From: Solirubrobacterales bacterium 70-9
Lineage (GTDB): Bacteria > Pseudomonadota > Alphaproteobacteria > Acetobacterales > Acetobacteraceae
Length of the DNA stretch: 41,649 nucleotides
Assembly (NCBI GenBank): GCA_903970625.1
Contig: CAJCJG010000225.1
Span: 1 to 41,649 of the forward strand
Reading direction: 5' to 3'
The position numbers and the translations under genes are program-made. A model generated the notes under the pieces. It was not told the DNA's origin, ran no database searches, and saw only the letters and a list, made by a program, of their open reading frames with translations. Shown one piece after another: positions 31,049 through 40,102 of the stretch (the first letter of the stretch is position 1; each line of letters begins with the position of its first letter).

Positions 31049-32650
31049 CGTTTCGTGCGGGGCGATCCATACCGAGGCCCCGCCGCCGGCGTCGGCGGTC
31101 CGCCAGCCAAGCGCGAACGCCTGCGCCAGCAATTGTCGATAGATGAGATCGCGGGCTGCACCCTCCGTCACCAGCGGGGCGAATCCCCGGCTCTCCCACG
31201 TCCGGCGCGCAAAATCCGGGTGTGCCCAGGCGACGACCCCACCATTGGCAAAGGCGGCGCGGTTGCCGGTGTCCAGGTAGCTTTCCGCCGGCAGTCCCTC
31301 GGCCAGCAGCGCCGCGTGCGCGGGCAGTTCGACGTGCCAGTAGGTCACGGTGGCCACGTCCTCCTGCCGGACGGTGGCCCCGTTCAAAAGGTAGCGGATC
31401 GGGATCAGAACGCCCTCCACGAACACGGCGTGGTCGGGGGACAGCCACAAATCGCGGGCCGGGCGCCCAAGACCGAAGGCATGGGCGGCGATGCGGACCG
31501 GCTGCACGTCCGCCGGGCGAGGATGCGTGCGGCACTGCAAGCGGCGGTGGCCGAGCCAGACCACCGGCGCCCAGCCGCCGCCGGCCAGCACCACGTGGTC
31601 GCCCGCGCACAGGTCCTCGACCGCCACGTCCCCGCGCTCCGTCGCGATCGATGTGCCGGCCGCATAGCAAGCCATCAGGCCGATCTCGGCCAGCGATGCG
31701 ACTCCCAGCTCGCCGTTTTCGGTCGGGTGGAGGTGATCGAAGAACAGATATTGGTTCTGAGCGCTTCCCGTCGCCGCGAGGGTACCGGTGTTGCCCCCCA
31801 CGTAAGTACCGCTCCAGACCGGCGACGTCACGTTGGTCAGGCCGTAGGCGGACGGGTCAGCCACCGCGCTGTCGATGAGTTGGAACGTATCGACGATCGT
31901 GACGTGCAGGCCGTCTCTGACCGCTACGTCGGCCAGTTGCGTGATCAAGTCGGCGTTGTACTCGCTTGCCAGCGACGAGGCCAAGGCGTCGAACGAGGCG
32001 GATGGCGTGCCGCTGCCATTGGCCAATCCGTCCTGCGCGTCCGGCGTCTCGCCGAGGTCGGGGATGTCCAGCACGAGCAAGTTCTTCGCGCCGTCGTCTG
32101 CCAGACCCTTGACGAAGCTGATCTCGTTATCGACGGCATCGTCGATGTCGGTGGTCTGTTGCAAGGCGGATAGGCCGGTGTCGGCCAGCACGTCGAGCAC
32201 ATCGTTCGAGCCGATCGAGAGGGTGTACAGCGCGTTCGGCGCTGGGTCTGGCTCCAGAACGTCGAACTGCGCCAGTTGCGAGGGCAGCGAGATCGCTGCC
32301 AGATCGGTGTTGCCGCTATTCTGTGGTGTCAGTCCAGTTTCGGCGCCGCCATAGGCGAAATCGAGGCCGGTGGACGGAACCGGGACAAGCGGCGTCAGGT
32401 ATGGGACGCTCGGCTCCAACGTACCGAGCCCGAGCGCAAGGGACAAATCCTGCACCCATGTCGGCCCATTGCTGAACACGTTGGCGGTGACGGAGCCGAG
32501 TAGGGGGACGTTGTAGGTTTCCTGAAAGTAGGGCGATTGCGGCGTGGCAGTGCCGAGTTCCGCGGTGGTGATCGACAGGTTGCCGGCATCCGACAGGCTG
32601 TCCCCGAAAGCGTAGATCGCACTGAAGTTCAGCGACGTGTTTTGCGCCAT
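30812..32650 (-). CDS. SGNH/GDSL hydrolase fused to Hint domain
   Basis: 612 residues in two modules. Residues 10-325 are a GDSL-type lipase/esterase: Ser18 in FGDSLSDAGN, Asn149 in IGSND, and Asp305/His308 in FFDHLHPTENGE. Residues 328-470 are a Hint_2 (Hedgehog/intein) domain beginning with Cys328 (CYAAGTSIAT), with VEDLCAGDHVV, DLWLSPDHAVFV and YWHVELPAHAALLAEGLPAE. Hint domains self-cleave at the first Cys, so the lipase could be released or attached to a nucleophile. No classical signal peptide; secretion may be type I. After about residue 534 the frame is antisense to the GMC gene, a His/Ala-rich tail that may be read-through from a lost stop. ATG 32650 has GGGGGA upstream. Confidence 0.88.
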   Translation of the reverse strand: MAQNTSLNFSAIYAFGDSLSDAGNLSITTAELGTATPQSPYFQETYNVPLLGSVTANVFSNGPTWVQDLSLALGLGTLEPSVPYLTPLVPVPSTGLDFAYGGAETGLTPQNSGNTDLAAISLPSQLAQFDVLEPDPAPNALYTLSIGSNDVLDVLADTGLSALQQTTDIDDAVDNEISFVKGLADDGAKNLLVLDIPDLGETPDAQDGLANGSGTPSASFDALASSLASEYNADLITQLADVAVRDGLHVTIVDTFQLIDSAVADPSAYGLTNVTSPVWSGTYVGGNTGTLAATGSAQNQYLFFDHLHPTENGELGVASLAEIGLMACYAAGTSIATERGDVAVEDLCAGDHVVLAGGGWAPVVWLGHRRLQCRTHPRPADVQPVRIAAHAFGLGRPARDLWLSPDHAVFVEGVLIPIRYLLNGATVRQEDVATVTYWHVELPAHAALLAEGLPAESYLDTGNRAAFANGGVVAWAHPDFARRTWESRGFAPLVTEGAARDLIYRQLLAQAFALGWRTADAGGGASVWIAPHETSRPRCGPDLGGHFFADHHGGEVGVGLAVQRHDRGIDHAQASDASHAAVGRDHAAAVGHVGQAHVAAAGAVLRIGAVGQ

Positions 32651-32796
32651 GGTTTGGTCCCCCAAGCGTGATCGGCGACGCAGATTTTCTGCCGCCATCG
32701 TGGCCGCAATGGGACAATGTGGGGACGCGGCGTACGGCGCGCGGGCGGTTTCCCCGCGATGTGATGTGCCGGTCGCGAAGCGTGCGGGGAATTGTA

Positions 32797-33477
32797 ATGG
32801 GTGAGCCGATGAGCGTCGAGCGACGGCGCGAGGGGGAGGAACAGGCTCAGAGGACGGTCGCCGTGAGCGGAGGTTCGTGGACCCACCGGCTGGCGCGTCC
32901 CTTGGTCGCTCCGCTGGTGGGGACCGGGATCTCACCCAACCATGTGACGACGGCCCGGTTGGTGACGGGCCTTATGGCTGCCGGCGCCATGCTGCCCGGC
33001 GACGGGGCCTGGACCTGGTGGGCCGGCTGGCTGTGGCTGCTGTCGGCATTTCTCGACCGTGCGGACGGCGAGCTGGCGCGGGCCGGTGATATGGCGTCTC
33101 CCGAGGGACAAGAATGGGATTACCGGGTGGACCTGATCGTCAATCCCACCTTCTTCGTGGCAATCGGCGTCGGTCTTCGACATTCCGTCCCTGGCGATTA
33201 CGCCATTCCGCTCGGCGCCGTCGCGGGCGTATCCATATTCTGCGCTGCGTATTGGTCGAAGTCTTTGGAACGCCGGCAGGGGTTGGCGGTCAAAGCCTAT
33301 TCCGGGGCATTTGGTTTCGATCCCGACGATCTACTGTACCTGTTCGCGCCGCTGGCTTGGTTGGGCTGGCTGATGCCGATCATGGTCGGCGCTGCGATCG
33401 GTGGACCGCTAATGGCGCTCCTGACCGGTTGGAGGCTGCACCGCCTGTCCGTTCGCCAATCCAAGGACGGACATTAG
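32797..33477 (+). CDS. CDP-alcohol phosphatidyltransferase family protein
   Basis: 226 residues, integral membrane. The CDP-alcohol phosphotransferase motif is complete and exactly spaced: Asp87, Asp90-Gly91, Ala94-Arg95, Gly104, Asp108 and Asp112. Enzymes of this family move a phospho-alcohol from CDP to an acceptor to make phospholipids. A charged leader (ERRREGEEQAQR) precedes the membrane part. Divergent from the SGNH-Hint lipase with a 146-bp shared promoter gap, which hints at lipid-related function for both. ATG 32797 has GGGGA upstream; ATG 32809 is possible. Which phospholipid it makes is unknown. Confidence 0.85.
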   Translation: MGEPMSVERRREGEEQAQRTVAVSGGSWTHRLARPLVAPLVGTGISPNHVTTARLVTGLMAAGAMLPGDGAWTWWAGWLWLLSAFLDRADGELARAGDMASPEGQEWDYRVDLIVNPTFFVAIGVGLRHSVPGDYAIPLGAVAGVSIFCAAYWSKSLERRQGLAVKAYSGAFGFDPDDLLYLFAPLAWLGWLMPIMVGAAIGGPLMALLTGWRLHRLSVRQSKDGH

Positions 33478-33501
33478 GCAACGGCGCTCTCAGGTGCCGA
33501 A

Positions 33502-34770
33502 TCAGCCAGTGGCACCGCCGAGCAGCGCCTGCCCCACATATTCGCCCGGCTGCGCGCCCGGTGGGCAGGCGAACAGGCCGCTGCCGACATGGGTGGCGAA
33601 CTGGTTCATCGCGTCCAGCTTCGACATGCTGTCGTAGATCTTGATGAAGCCGGCCCTCGGGTCGCGCTGGTAGGCCAGGAAGAACAGCCCGGCGTCGAAC
33701 TCCATGCCCTGGCGCCAGGGCGGCCAGCGCTCGGCGGTCAGGTTCACGCCGTCATTATAGGCGAAGCCGCGCCGCAGGATTTGTGCGCCGTCGTTGTTGG
33801 CGGGGGCCGCGAGTCGGATATGCGCGTTCTCGGCGATGGTCGGGTTGCCGTCCTTGTCGGCGGCGGCGAGGTCCGGCGTGTCGAACTCGTGCCCGCCGCC
33901 GATCGGGGCGCCGGAATATTTGCGGCGGCCGACCACCTCCTCCTGAAAATCGACTTCGGTGCGGTCCCAGTGCTCCAGCGCGATGCGGATGCGGCGGGCG
34001 ACCAGGTAGCTGCCGCCGCGCATCCAGGCCGGACCTTCCTCGCCGGCCCAGACGACCTTGGCAAAGCGAGCAGCGTCCTTCGGCGTCGGATTGTTGGTGC
34101 CGTCCTTGAACCCCATCAGGTTGCGCGGCGTCTCGCCCGGCGCGGCGGCCGGGTTGAAGCCGGACTGCGCCCAGCGGATTTCGGCCGCGCCGTAGGACAG
34201 GCGCGCGAGTTGGCGGGCGGCGTGGAAGGCGACTTGCGGGTCGTCCGCGCAGGCCTGGATGCAGATGTCGCCGCCCGTGCGTGCCTCGACCAACTGGTCG
34301 CCGTTGAACAAAGGAAGGTCCGGCAACGCCTCTGGCCGCAGTGCGGCGAGGCCGTAGCGATCCTTGTCGTCCTTGACGAACAGGCCGGGGCCGAACCCGA
34401 ACGTGATGGTCAGGCGGGCGGGCGGTAGCCCAATCGCATCGCCGCTGTCGGCGCCGGGGCGGGCGGTGTCGGTGCCTAGGACGCCAGCGGTGTCGCCGGC
34501 GGTCATGCGGGCCGCCGCCTCCGTCCAGGTGCGCATCAGTCCCGCCACCTCCTCCCGCTTGGTTGCGCGCAGGTCGAACGCGAGGAAATAGACATGTTGT
34601 TGCGCGGGTGTGGCGATGCCGCCTTGATGCTCACCCCAGAACGGCTCGATCGCCGGAAGCGGCTCCGTCGCCGCCGCGCGCGCGACCGTCGCTGAGCCGG
34701 CGGCGGCCACCAAACCGGTGGCTGCCGCCAGAAATCCGCGCCGGGAGGAGAATGGACAGCGACCCGTCAT
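33502..34770 (-). CDS. efeB: Dyp-type heme peroxidase, Tat-exported (EfeB-like)
   Basis: 422 residues. Tat signal peptide SSRRGFLAAATG (8-19). The DyP GxxDG motif is GFKDG (220-224), and C-terminal HVGSGLFACPPG matches EfeB. EfeB-type enzymes are periplasmic heme peroxidases linked to iron uptake or heme handling. The usual EfeU permease and EfeO partners are missing; instead it ends an operon with an OprB-type porin and a beta-propeller-like protein, headed by a Fur-like box. Its ATG overlaps the upstream stop (ATGA). A role in releasing or oxidising iron in the periplasm is inferred. Confidence 0.9.
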   Translation of the reverse strand: MTGRCPFSSRRGFLAAATGLVAAAGSATVARAAATEPLPAIEPFWGEHQGGIATPAQQHVYFLAFDLRATKREEVAGLMRTWTEAAARMTAGDTAGVLGTDTARPGADSGDAIGLPPARLTITFGFGPGLFVKDDKDRYGLAALRPEALPDLPLFNGDQLVEARTGGDICIQACADDPQVAFHAARQLARLSYGAAEIRWAQSGFNPAAAPGETPRNLMGFKDGTNNPTPKDAARFAKVVWAGEEGPAWMRGGSYLVARRIRIALEHWDRTEVDFQEEVVGRRKYSGAPIGGGHEFDTPDLAAADKDGNPTIAENAHIRLAAPANNDGAQILRRGFAYNDGVNLTAERWPPWRQGMEFDAGLFFLAYQRDPRAGFIKIYDSMSKLDAMNQFATHVGSGLFACPPGAQPGEYVGQALLGGATG

Positions 34771-35894
34771 CGCGCCAGTACGAGCGTGTTCATGTCGTCC
34801 TCGACGTAATAGAACCCGTCGCCAGCGGGCGTCATGGCGATGCCGAACAGATCGCCGCTGCCCGGCGGGGACTGCGCCTTGTCCGCGTCGATCCACTGCG
34901 CATAGATTTGGTGGCCGTTGGCTGGGTCGATCTCCACCACCTGCCCGTTCAGCCCGTTGGTAACAAGCAGATGGCCGTTCGGCGCGGTTGCAAGCGCCAA
35001 CGGCCGTTGCAGCAGCCCGTCCGCCGTCATCTCCCGGCCGACGCCCGCGCTGGTGGTGCGGGTGGTCGCGTCCCAGATCGCGTTGACACGATTGCCGATG
35101 GCGTCGGCGACATATAGCGTGTCGTTGGCACCGAGGGCGAGGCCGGTTGGCCCGACGATGAACACGCTCTTGTCCGCCTGCTCGCCGAATCCGCTGGCAA
35201 CGACAGTTTCCTTCGTAACGACCGGCGGCTTGCCGTCCGCAATGGTCAGGTTCAGGCGGACGACGTTGGCCAGCTTCAGCACTGGCGGCGTGCCGTCCGG
35301 CGATCCGACTTCGAAGCCGGTGTTGCTGACGAACAGCGTCGCCGTGCCGCCGTCGTCGATCACCGCCATGTTGCCCCAGGGGCCGTTGATGTTCGGGCTG
35401 GCGATGGTACCGGCGACCGCACCTTGCGAGTCCAGCACGATCAGGCAGCCCTGGCCTTTGGTGGCCGTCGTGCCGTCGGTGCTCGGCAGGCTGCCGACGA
35501 TGACCCAGCCGGATTTCAGCATGACCATCGCAGTCGTCAGGCCGATGCCGCCCGGGCAGCCGTCCAGATGGCGCGGGATGGCGGCGAACAGGGTCAGTTT
35601 CTTGGTCGTGGGGTTGATGTCGACGATCGTCGTGCCGAGACCCTGAAGATTGTTCTTGTCGTTGAAATTGTCGACCAGAACGTCGCCCTGCTGGATTTTG
35701 CCGGCCGAAACGGGGGCGACGTAGATCGCGTACGGGTTCTGGTCGCCGTTGACCGGCACGGTCGAGGTGACGGTGACGTGCCGCTTGATCTTTTCCAGGA
35801 AGCCCGCCGGTTCGGCCCTGGCGGCACCAGCGACCGTGGCCAGTGCCAGCGCGGCGAGCAGGCCGGCCCGGGCCGAAACTGCCAGACACGTCAT
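34767..35894 (-). CDS. Secreted beta-propeller-like (NHL/SMP-30-type) protein
   Basis: 375 residues with a Sec signal peptide cleaved near residue 27 (VAGAARA). Repeated strand patterns (GPTGLALGANDTLYVADAIGN, ALATAPNGHLLVTNGLNGQVVEIDP, FGIAMTPAGDGFYYVED) indicate a six- or seven-blade propeller of NHL/SMP-30 type. Function unknown; it is exported and lies between the porin gene (75 nt) and the DyP peroxidase (4-nt overlap), so it may bind or deliver a ligand in the periplasm in iron-limited cells. ATG 35894 is chosen because GGAG lies 8-10 nt upstream; ATG 35939 would block a normal signal peptide. Confidence 0.8.
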   Translation of the reverse strand: MTCLAVSARAGLLAALALATVAGAARAEPAGFLEKIKRHVTVTSTVPVNGDQNPYAIYVAPVSAGKIQQGDVLVDNFNDKNNLQGLGTTIVDINPTTKKLTLFAAIPRHLDGCPGGIGLTTAMVMLKSGWVIVGSLPSTDGTTATKGQGCLIVLDSQGAVAGTIASPNINGPWGNMAVIDDGGTATLFVSNTGFEVGSPDGTPPVLKLANVVRLNLTIADGKPPVVTKETVVASGFGEQADKSVFIVGPTGLALGANDTLYVADAIGNRVNAIWDATTRTTSAGVGREMTADGLLQRPLALATAPNGHLLVTNGLNGQVVEIDPANGHQIYAQWIDADKAQSPPGSGDLFGIAMTPAGDGFYYVEDDMNTLVLAR

Positions 35895-35969
35895 CGGAAA
35901 GTGCTCCTGCCAGCATGCGATAGTGCGAGTGAGTTGCATCTAATGCGTCCCTCCGTCCTGCTCAACTGC

Positions 35970-37418
35970 TTAAAAGGTGATGGTGGTGCGCGCGCCGAGC
36001 ACCAGTTCGTTGCCGATGCGCTTGCCGGGATTGTTCGGGTCGGCGATGCCGCCGCCGGGCAGGAACGTGTACTGGATGTCAGGCTGCACCTGCCACCAGG
36101 GCGCGACCTGGTACTGGTATGTCAGTTCGACGAAACTCTCGCTGGACCGCACCGGGCTGGGCGTGCCGGAAAACGCCACCGTGTCGCGGTCCAGCGCGGC
36201 GGCCACGTTGCTCACCTGCGCGAAACCGTAGCCGAGGCCGACCGTGTCGTTGTCGCGCCCGGCGAACGGCCCCTTTAGACTCACGCCGGCATCGGCGCTA
36301 AAACTGATCAGGTTGCGGTCCGAGGGTGCGCCCATGACGCGGGCGAACACACCCATCGAGGTCGGGCCCTGCGGGTCCGGCTGCCACACCATCTGGTCGG
36401 CGACCGCATACAGGCTGTAGTTGCCGCGATGCGCGCGTGGGGTGCCGGTGCTGGCCGGATCGGCGAGCGACAGGCCGGTGTTGTCGATCCGCTGATCCGC
36501 GAACGAAGCCGTGTCGTACCAGATGCCCAGCTTGTAGGTGCCGGGCAGACCGCCCTTGGGTTCATCGGCGGTCGCCATCTGGCCCAGCGCCGGCTGGTTC
36601 ACCGCGTACTGGATTTCCGCAATGACCAGCGCGCCCGTGTTCAGGTTGAATTTGGTGCCGGATTTCTCGGCGCCGCGAAGCTGCGAATCGTCGTCGAACG
36701 GGCCGCCGGGCGGATTGTCGTCGAACACGCCGGCCAGGAACGTGACCGGGCCGCCGGGCTGCGTGCGAAACCGGATGCCGGGCGAGGACAGCGGATAGGC
36801 CGGGCCGCCCGCGTACAAATCGGCGGACGGGATCATCGGCCAGCCCATCATCGTGTTCAGGAATAGCGCCGAATACTGGCTGGCCATGAATTCCTGGTCG
36901 ATGCTCTGCTGGCCGAGCTTGATGTCGACTTTCCCTTGCAGGAACGATTGCTGGTACCATAATTCCCACAGTCGCGTGGCGCGCGAGGATTCGATGCCGC
37001 TGGCGGTTTGCAGAGATTGCAGGCTGTCGCTGCTGAGGTTGCGGCCGTGCAGTTGCAGCGCGCTGACGTTGAACGTGCCGCCCTCCCACCCGAACGCCTT
37101 TTGCGTGTCCAGCGTCAGCGTCGCCGTCGTCAGCCCGTCATAGTCGAACGTGCGCCGCGTGCCGCCGCTGACATTGCCCAACACCTCGCTGACTTCTTGC
37201 AGGTTCAGCGTGATGCCGTAGTTGCCGAGCACGGTGCGAATCCCGAACAGGTCGGGAAATAGGTTGTTGCGGGACGGTGAGAACAAGCCGGTGAGAAAGC
37301 CCGGATCGGTCGCGGGCGCAGGTGTCTGCGCCGACGATGGCGCGGCGACGGCGAGCGCGGGCGCCGCCAATAATGCCGCGCGCCGGAGTCGGCGGCGGTG
37401 GACGGACGGCGATGTCAT
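35970..37418 (-). CDS. OprB-type carbohydrate-selective porin family protein
   Basis: 482 residues with a signal peptide ending near residue 30 (APSSAQ) and the terminal Phe of outer-membrane barrels. Family blocks include GNYGITLNLQEVSEVLGN, LGQQSIDQEFMAS, PGIRFRTQPGG and the C-terminal YQVAPWWQVQPDIQY. OprB porins usually pass sugars, but this one is preceded by a Fur-like palindrome 30 nt before its start and sits 70 nt after an iron ABC operon, so it is probably an iron-starvation porin. First gene of a three-gene operon. Confidence 0.9.
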   Translation of the reverse strand: MTSPSVHRRRLRRAALLAAPALAVAAPSSAQTPAPATDPGFLTGLFSPSRNNLFPDLFGIRTVLGNYGITLNLQEVSEVLGNVSGGTRRTFDYDGLTTATLTLDTQKAFGWEGGTFNVSALQLHGRNLSSDSLQSLQTASGIESSRATRLWELWYQQSFLQGKVDIKLGQQSIDQEFMASQYSALFLNTMMGWPMIPSADLYAGGPAYPLSSPGIRFRTQPGGPVTFLAGVFDDNPPGGPFDDDSQLRGAEKSGTKFNLNTGALVIAEIQYAVNQPALGQMATADEPKGGLPGTYKLGIWYDTASFADQRIDNTGLSLADPASTGTPRAHRGNYSLYAVADQMVWQPDPQGPTSMGVFARVMGAPSDRNLISFSADAGVSLKGPFAGRDNDTVGLGYGFAQVSNVAAALDRDTVAFSGTPSPVRSSESFVELTYQYQVAPWWQVQPDIQYTFLPGGGIADPNNPGKRIGNELVLGARTTITF

Positions 37419-37447
37419 GAACGGCCCTTTCGACGTGGCTGAATTGC

Positions 37448-37468
37448 AAATGCGAGTAATTCGCATTT
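37448..37468. promoter_or_regulatory. Fur-like box before the porin operon
   Basis: Perfect inverted repeat AAATGCGA-N5-TCGCATTT. With its flanks it shares 25 of 27 positions with the box before the ferric binding-protein gene, in opposite orientation. The paired iron-transport context makes a Fur-type iron repressor the likely ligand. It lies 30 nt upstream of the porin start, where binding would block transcription or initiation. Confidence 0.78.
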
Positions 37469-37488
37469 ACTGGCATGGCCAACGGCGG

Positions 37489-38541
37489 TCAACCCGCTTT
37501 GCAGGGGTAGGCGACCACATCGCCCTCGACGGTCAGCGCGACCTCCTGGCCCGGCCAGGGGGTGATGTGGCCCGCCACGCGGGCGGTCAGCATGGTCGTA
37601 TCGTCGCCGCCCGACAGGCGGAGCAAGACGCTCGCGTCGTGGCCGTAGAACGTCACGTCCACCACGCGGGCGCGGACACCCGGCGCGTCGGGGCCGGGGG
37701 CGAGCAGGATCTGTTCGGGGCGCACCAGCAAGTCCACCGGCCCGTCCGGCGCGCCATCCGCCAGCCGCAACATCCCGAGGCTGCATCGTGCATGGCCGCC
37801 CTGCGCGAGGCCGGGCAGCAGCACCGCGTCGCCGACGAATTGCGCCAGTTGCGGGTCGGCGGGTGAGCGATACAGCGTGCGCGGATCGGCGACCTGCACC
37901 AGCCGCCCGTCGCGTAGCACGGCGACTTGATCGCCGACCGACAGCGCCTCCGACTGGTCGTGCGTGACCAGCAGAGCCGTGGCGCCAGCGGCGGACAGGG
38001 CGGCCGTGACCGCCTGCCTCGTTTGAACGCGCAAGGCGGCGTCGAGGGCGGAAAAAGGCTCGTCCAGCAGCACGAGGCGCGGTGCGGGAGCCAACGCCCG
38101 GGCCAGCGCCACCCGTTGTTGCTCGCCGCCGGACAGTTCCTGCGGCGGCCGGCCGGCATAGTCGGCCGGCAGGCCCACCAGCGCCAACAGGTCCGAGACG
38201 CGGTCGTGGCGACGGCGGAGGTGGCGGGGCAGGCCGAACACGATGTTGTCGGCCACCGACAGGTGCGGGAACAGTGCTCCTTCCTGTGCCACGTAGCCGA
38301 TTCGCCGCCGTTCCGGCGCCAGGTGCAGGCCGGGGCCGCACACCGCCTCGCCGCCGATGCGAATGGTGCCGGAATCCGCCCGCTCGAACCCGCAGATCAG
38401 CCGCAGCAGCGTGGTTTTGCCGCTGCCGGAGGCGCCGAGGACGGCGACGAGGCACCCGGATTCGACCGTCAGATCGACACCGCGCAGCACCGGCTTGGCC
38501 CCGAACACCTTGCCCAGTCCCTCGATCCGCAGTTCGGCCAT
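37489..38541 (-). CDS. fbpC: Ferric iron ABC transporter ATPase (FbpC-like)
   Basis: 350 residues. Walker A GASGSGKTT (36-44), Q-loop VAQEG, signature LSGGEQQR (136-143), Walker B LVLLDEP (156-162) and VTHDQSEAL are present; the C-terminal TOBE-like region includes LVRPEQILL. Q-loop VAQE is typical of the iron and thiamine group. Follows the permease by 16 nt and completes the FbpABC importer. Confidence 0.92.
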   Translation of the reverse strand: MAELRIEGLGKVFGAKPVLRGVDLTVESGCLVAVLGASGSGKTTLLRLICGFERADSGTIRIGGEAVCGPGLHLAPERRRIGYVAQEGALFPHLSVADNIVFGLPRHLRRRHDRVSDLLALVGLPADYAGRPPQELSGGEQQRVALARALAPAPRLVLLDEPFSALDAALRVQTRQAVTAALSAAGATALLVTHDQSEALSVGDQVAVLRDGRLVQVADPRTLYRSPADPQLAQFVGDAVLLPGLAQGGHARCSLGMLRLADGAPDGPVDLLVRPEQILLAPGPDAPGVRARVVDVTFYGHDASVLLRLSGGDDTTMLTARVAGHITPWPGQEVALTVEGDVVAYPCKAG

Positions 38542-38557
38542 CCCGCTCCATCCCACG

Positions 38558-40102
38558 TCAGCCCGCGAACAGCCCGGAGGCGCCAAAGCGGCGCGCGAGC
38601 AGCCATGTCGAGACGAGGGACAGCCCCGCCATCAGCGCCGCGTACGGCGCCGCCGCCGCGAAGGCCAGCGTGGAGGTATCGGCCCAGACCTGCGTTGCCA
38701 AGGTTTTCGTGCCGATCGGCGCCAGCAGCAGTGTCACCGTCAACTCGGTGACGATGGAGACGAACACCAGGGCGGCGGCCGCACCCAGGCCGGGGCCGGC
38801 CAGCGGCAGCAGCACGCGCCACGCCACGGCCGCCCAGCCGAGGCCGAGCGACCGCCCGCTCTCCTCCAGCCCGATTTGCGCCTGCGCCAGCGCCGCCCGC
38901 ACGCTTACCAGCGCCAGCGGCAGGAACAGCATCGCGTAGGCGGCGATCAGCAGGGCGGCGCCTTGATACAGTGGCGTGCCGATGGTCATGGAGATCAGCG
39001 CGAGCGCCACGACGATGCCCGGCACGCCTTGCGCCAGATACGCCATCCGCTCCAGCACCACGATCAGTTTCCCCTCGTGGCGGACCACCAGGAATCCCAG
39101 CGGCAGCGCCAGCACGACGGTTACGGCCGCGCCGGCAAGGCCCAGCCAGATCGAGGCAAACGCCGCGTCGAACAACCGCGCGCCGGAGACGGCGACCGGG
39201 GAGGTCGCGGCGGCGCTGTGCTGCGTCAACCAGAACAAAATCATGCCCAGCGGCACGCCGAGGGTGGCGACGACGAGGGCGGAGAGCCCCGCCAGCACCG
39301 GCAGCCGCGCCCAGCCCAGCGGTAATGGCGTCGCCCGGCGGCGGGTGCCGCGACCGATGCGGGCATAACGGGCCTGGCCGCGCACGCGCTGCTCGGCGAA
39401 CAGAAACGCCAAACAGAGCACCAGCAGAACGACCGCCAGCAGCGAAGCGCCCGGCCCGTCGAACCCGGTGCGGTACTCGGCGTAGAGTTCGGTGGTGAAC
39501 GTCCGGAAGCGGAGCAGCGTGAAGGCGCCGAACTCGACCAGCACGTTCAGCGCCACCAGCAGCATCCCGCCCAGCAGCGCCGGCCGCAATTGCGGCAGCA
39601 CGACGCGGAAGAAGCAGCGCCAGGGGCCGAGGCCGAGCGACCGGCCACTTTCCTCCAGCGCCGGGTCCATGCCGCGCAGGGCGGCGGCGACCGGTAGATA
39701 GACGAGCGGATAGTAGGCGCACGTCACCACCAGCAGCGCCCCGGCAAAATCCTGCAAACCGGCGCTGAGCGACACCCAGCCGAAGCTGGTGATGAACGGC
39801 GGGATCGCCAGCGGCACCGCCGCCAGCACCGCCCAGGCGCGGCGCCCCGGCAGATGCGTCCGTTCCACCAGCCACGCGCAGGCGGTGCCGAGGATGGCGG
39901 CGATGGCGGTCGTCGCCAGCACGAGGCCCAGCGTGTTGACCAGCAGCACGCCGACCAGCGGCCGCCAGAGCAGCTCCTCCGCTTCCGCCGCCTCGACCTG
40001 CACCGCCTCGGCCACCGTGTAGGCCAGCGGCAGCAGCACCAACAGCGCCGCCCCGGCCGCCGCCACGAACAGGCCGGGCGACGGCCGGGCCACGCGGCGC
40101 AT
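38558..40102 (-). CDS. fbpB: Ferric iron ABC transporter permease (FbpB-like)
   Basis: 514-residue double-length permease with about 12 helices. Two EAA-type loops appear in the two halves (LEESGRSLGLGPWRCFFRVVLPQLRP and LEESGRSLGLGWAAVAWRVLLPLAGP), showing the fused duplicated architecture of FbpB/SfuB. Starts one base inside the binding-protein stop (TGATG). It moves ferric iron from the periplasmic binding protein into the cytosol. Confidence 0.94.
   Translation of the reverse strand: MRRVARPSPGLFVAAAGAALLVLLPLAYTVAEAVQVEAAEAEELLWRPLVGVLLVNTLGLVLATTAIAAILGTACAWLVERTHLPGRRAWAVLAAVPLAIPPFITSFGWVSLSAGLQDFAGALLVVTCAYYPLVYLPVAAALRGMDPALEESGRSLGLGPWRCFFRVVLPQLRPALLGGMLLVALNVLVEFGAFTLLRFRTFTTELYAEYRTGFDGPGASLLAVVLLVLCLAFLFAEQRVRGQARYARIGRGTRRRATPLPLGWARLPVLAGLSALVVATLGVPLGMILFWLTQHSAAATSPVAVSGARLFDAAFASIWLGLAGAAVTVVLALPLGFLVVRHEGKLIVVLERMAYLAQGVPGIVVALALISMTIGTPLYQGAALLIAAYAMLFLPLALVSVRAALAQAQIGLEESGRSLGLGWAAVAWRVLLPLAGPGLGAAAALVFVSIVTELTVTLLLAPIGTKTLATQVWADTSTLAFAAAAPYAALMAGLSLVSTWLLARRFGASGLFAG

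Noticed and set aside
32651-32935. N-terminal extension of the lipase-Hint protein to 32935
   Set aside because: The extra sequence is low-complexity, overlaps the divergent gene, and ATG 32650 has a good Shine-Dalgarno site and begins the SGNH domain.
33502-37418. EfeUOB iron transporter
   Set aside because: Only the EfeB-like DyP peroxidase is present; the neighbours are a porin and a propeller protein, with no EfeU permease or EfeO.
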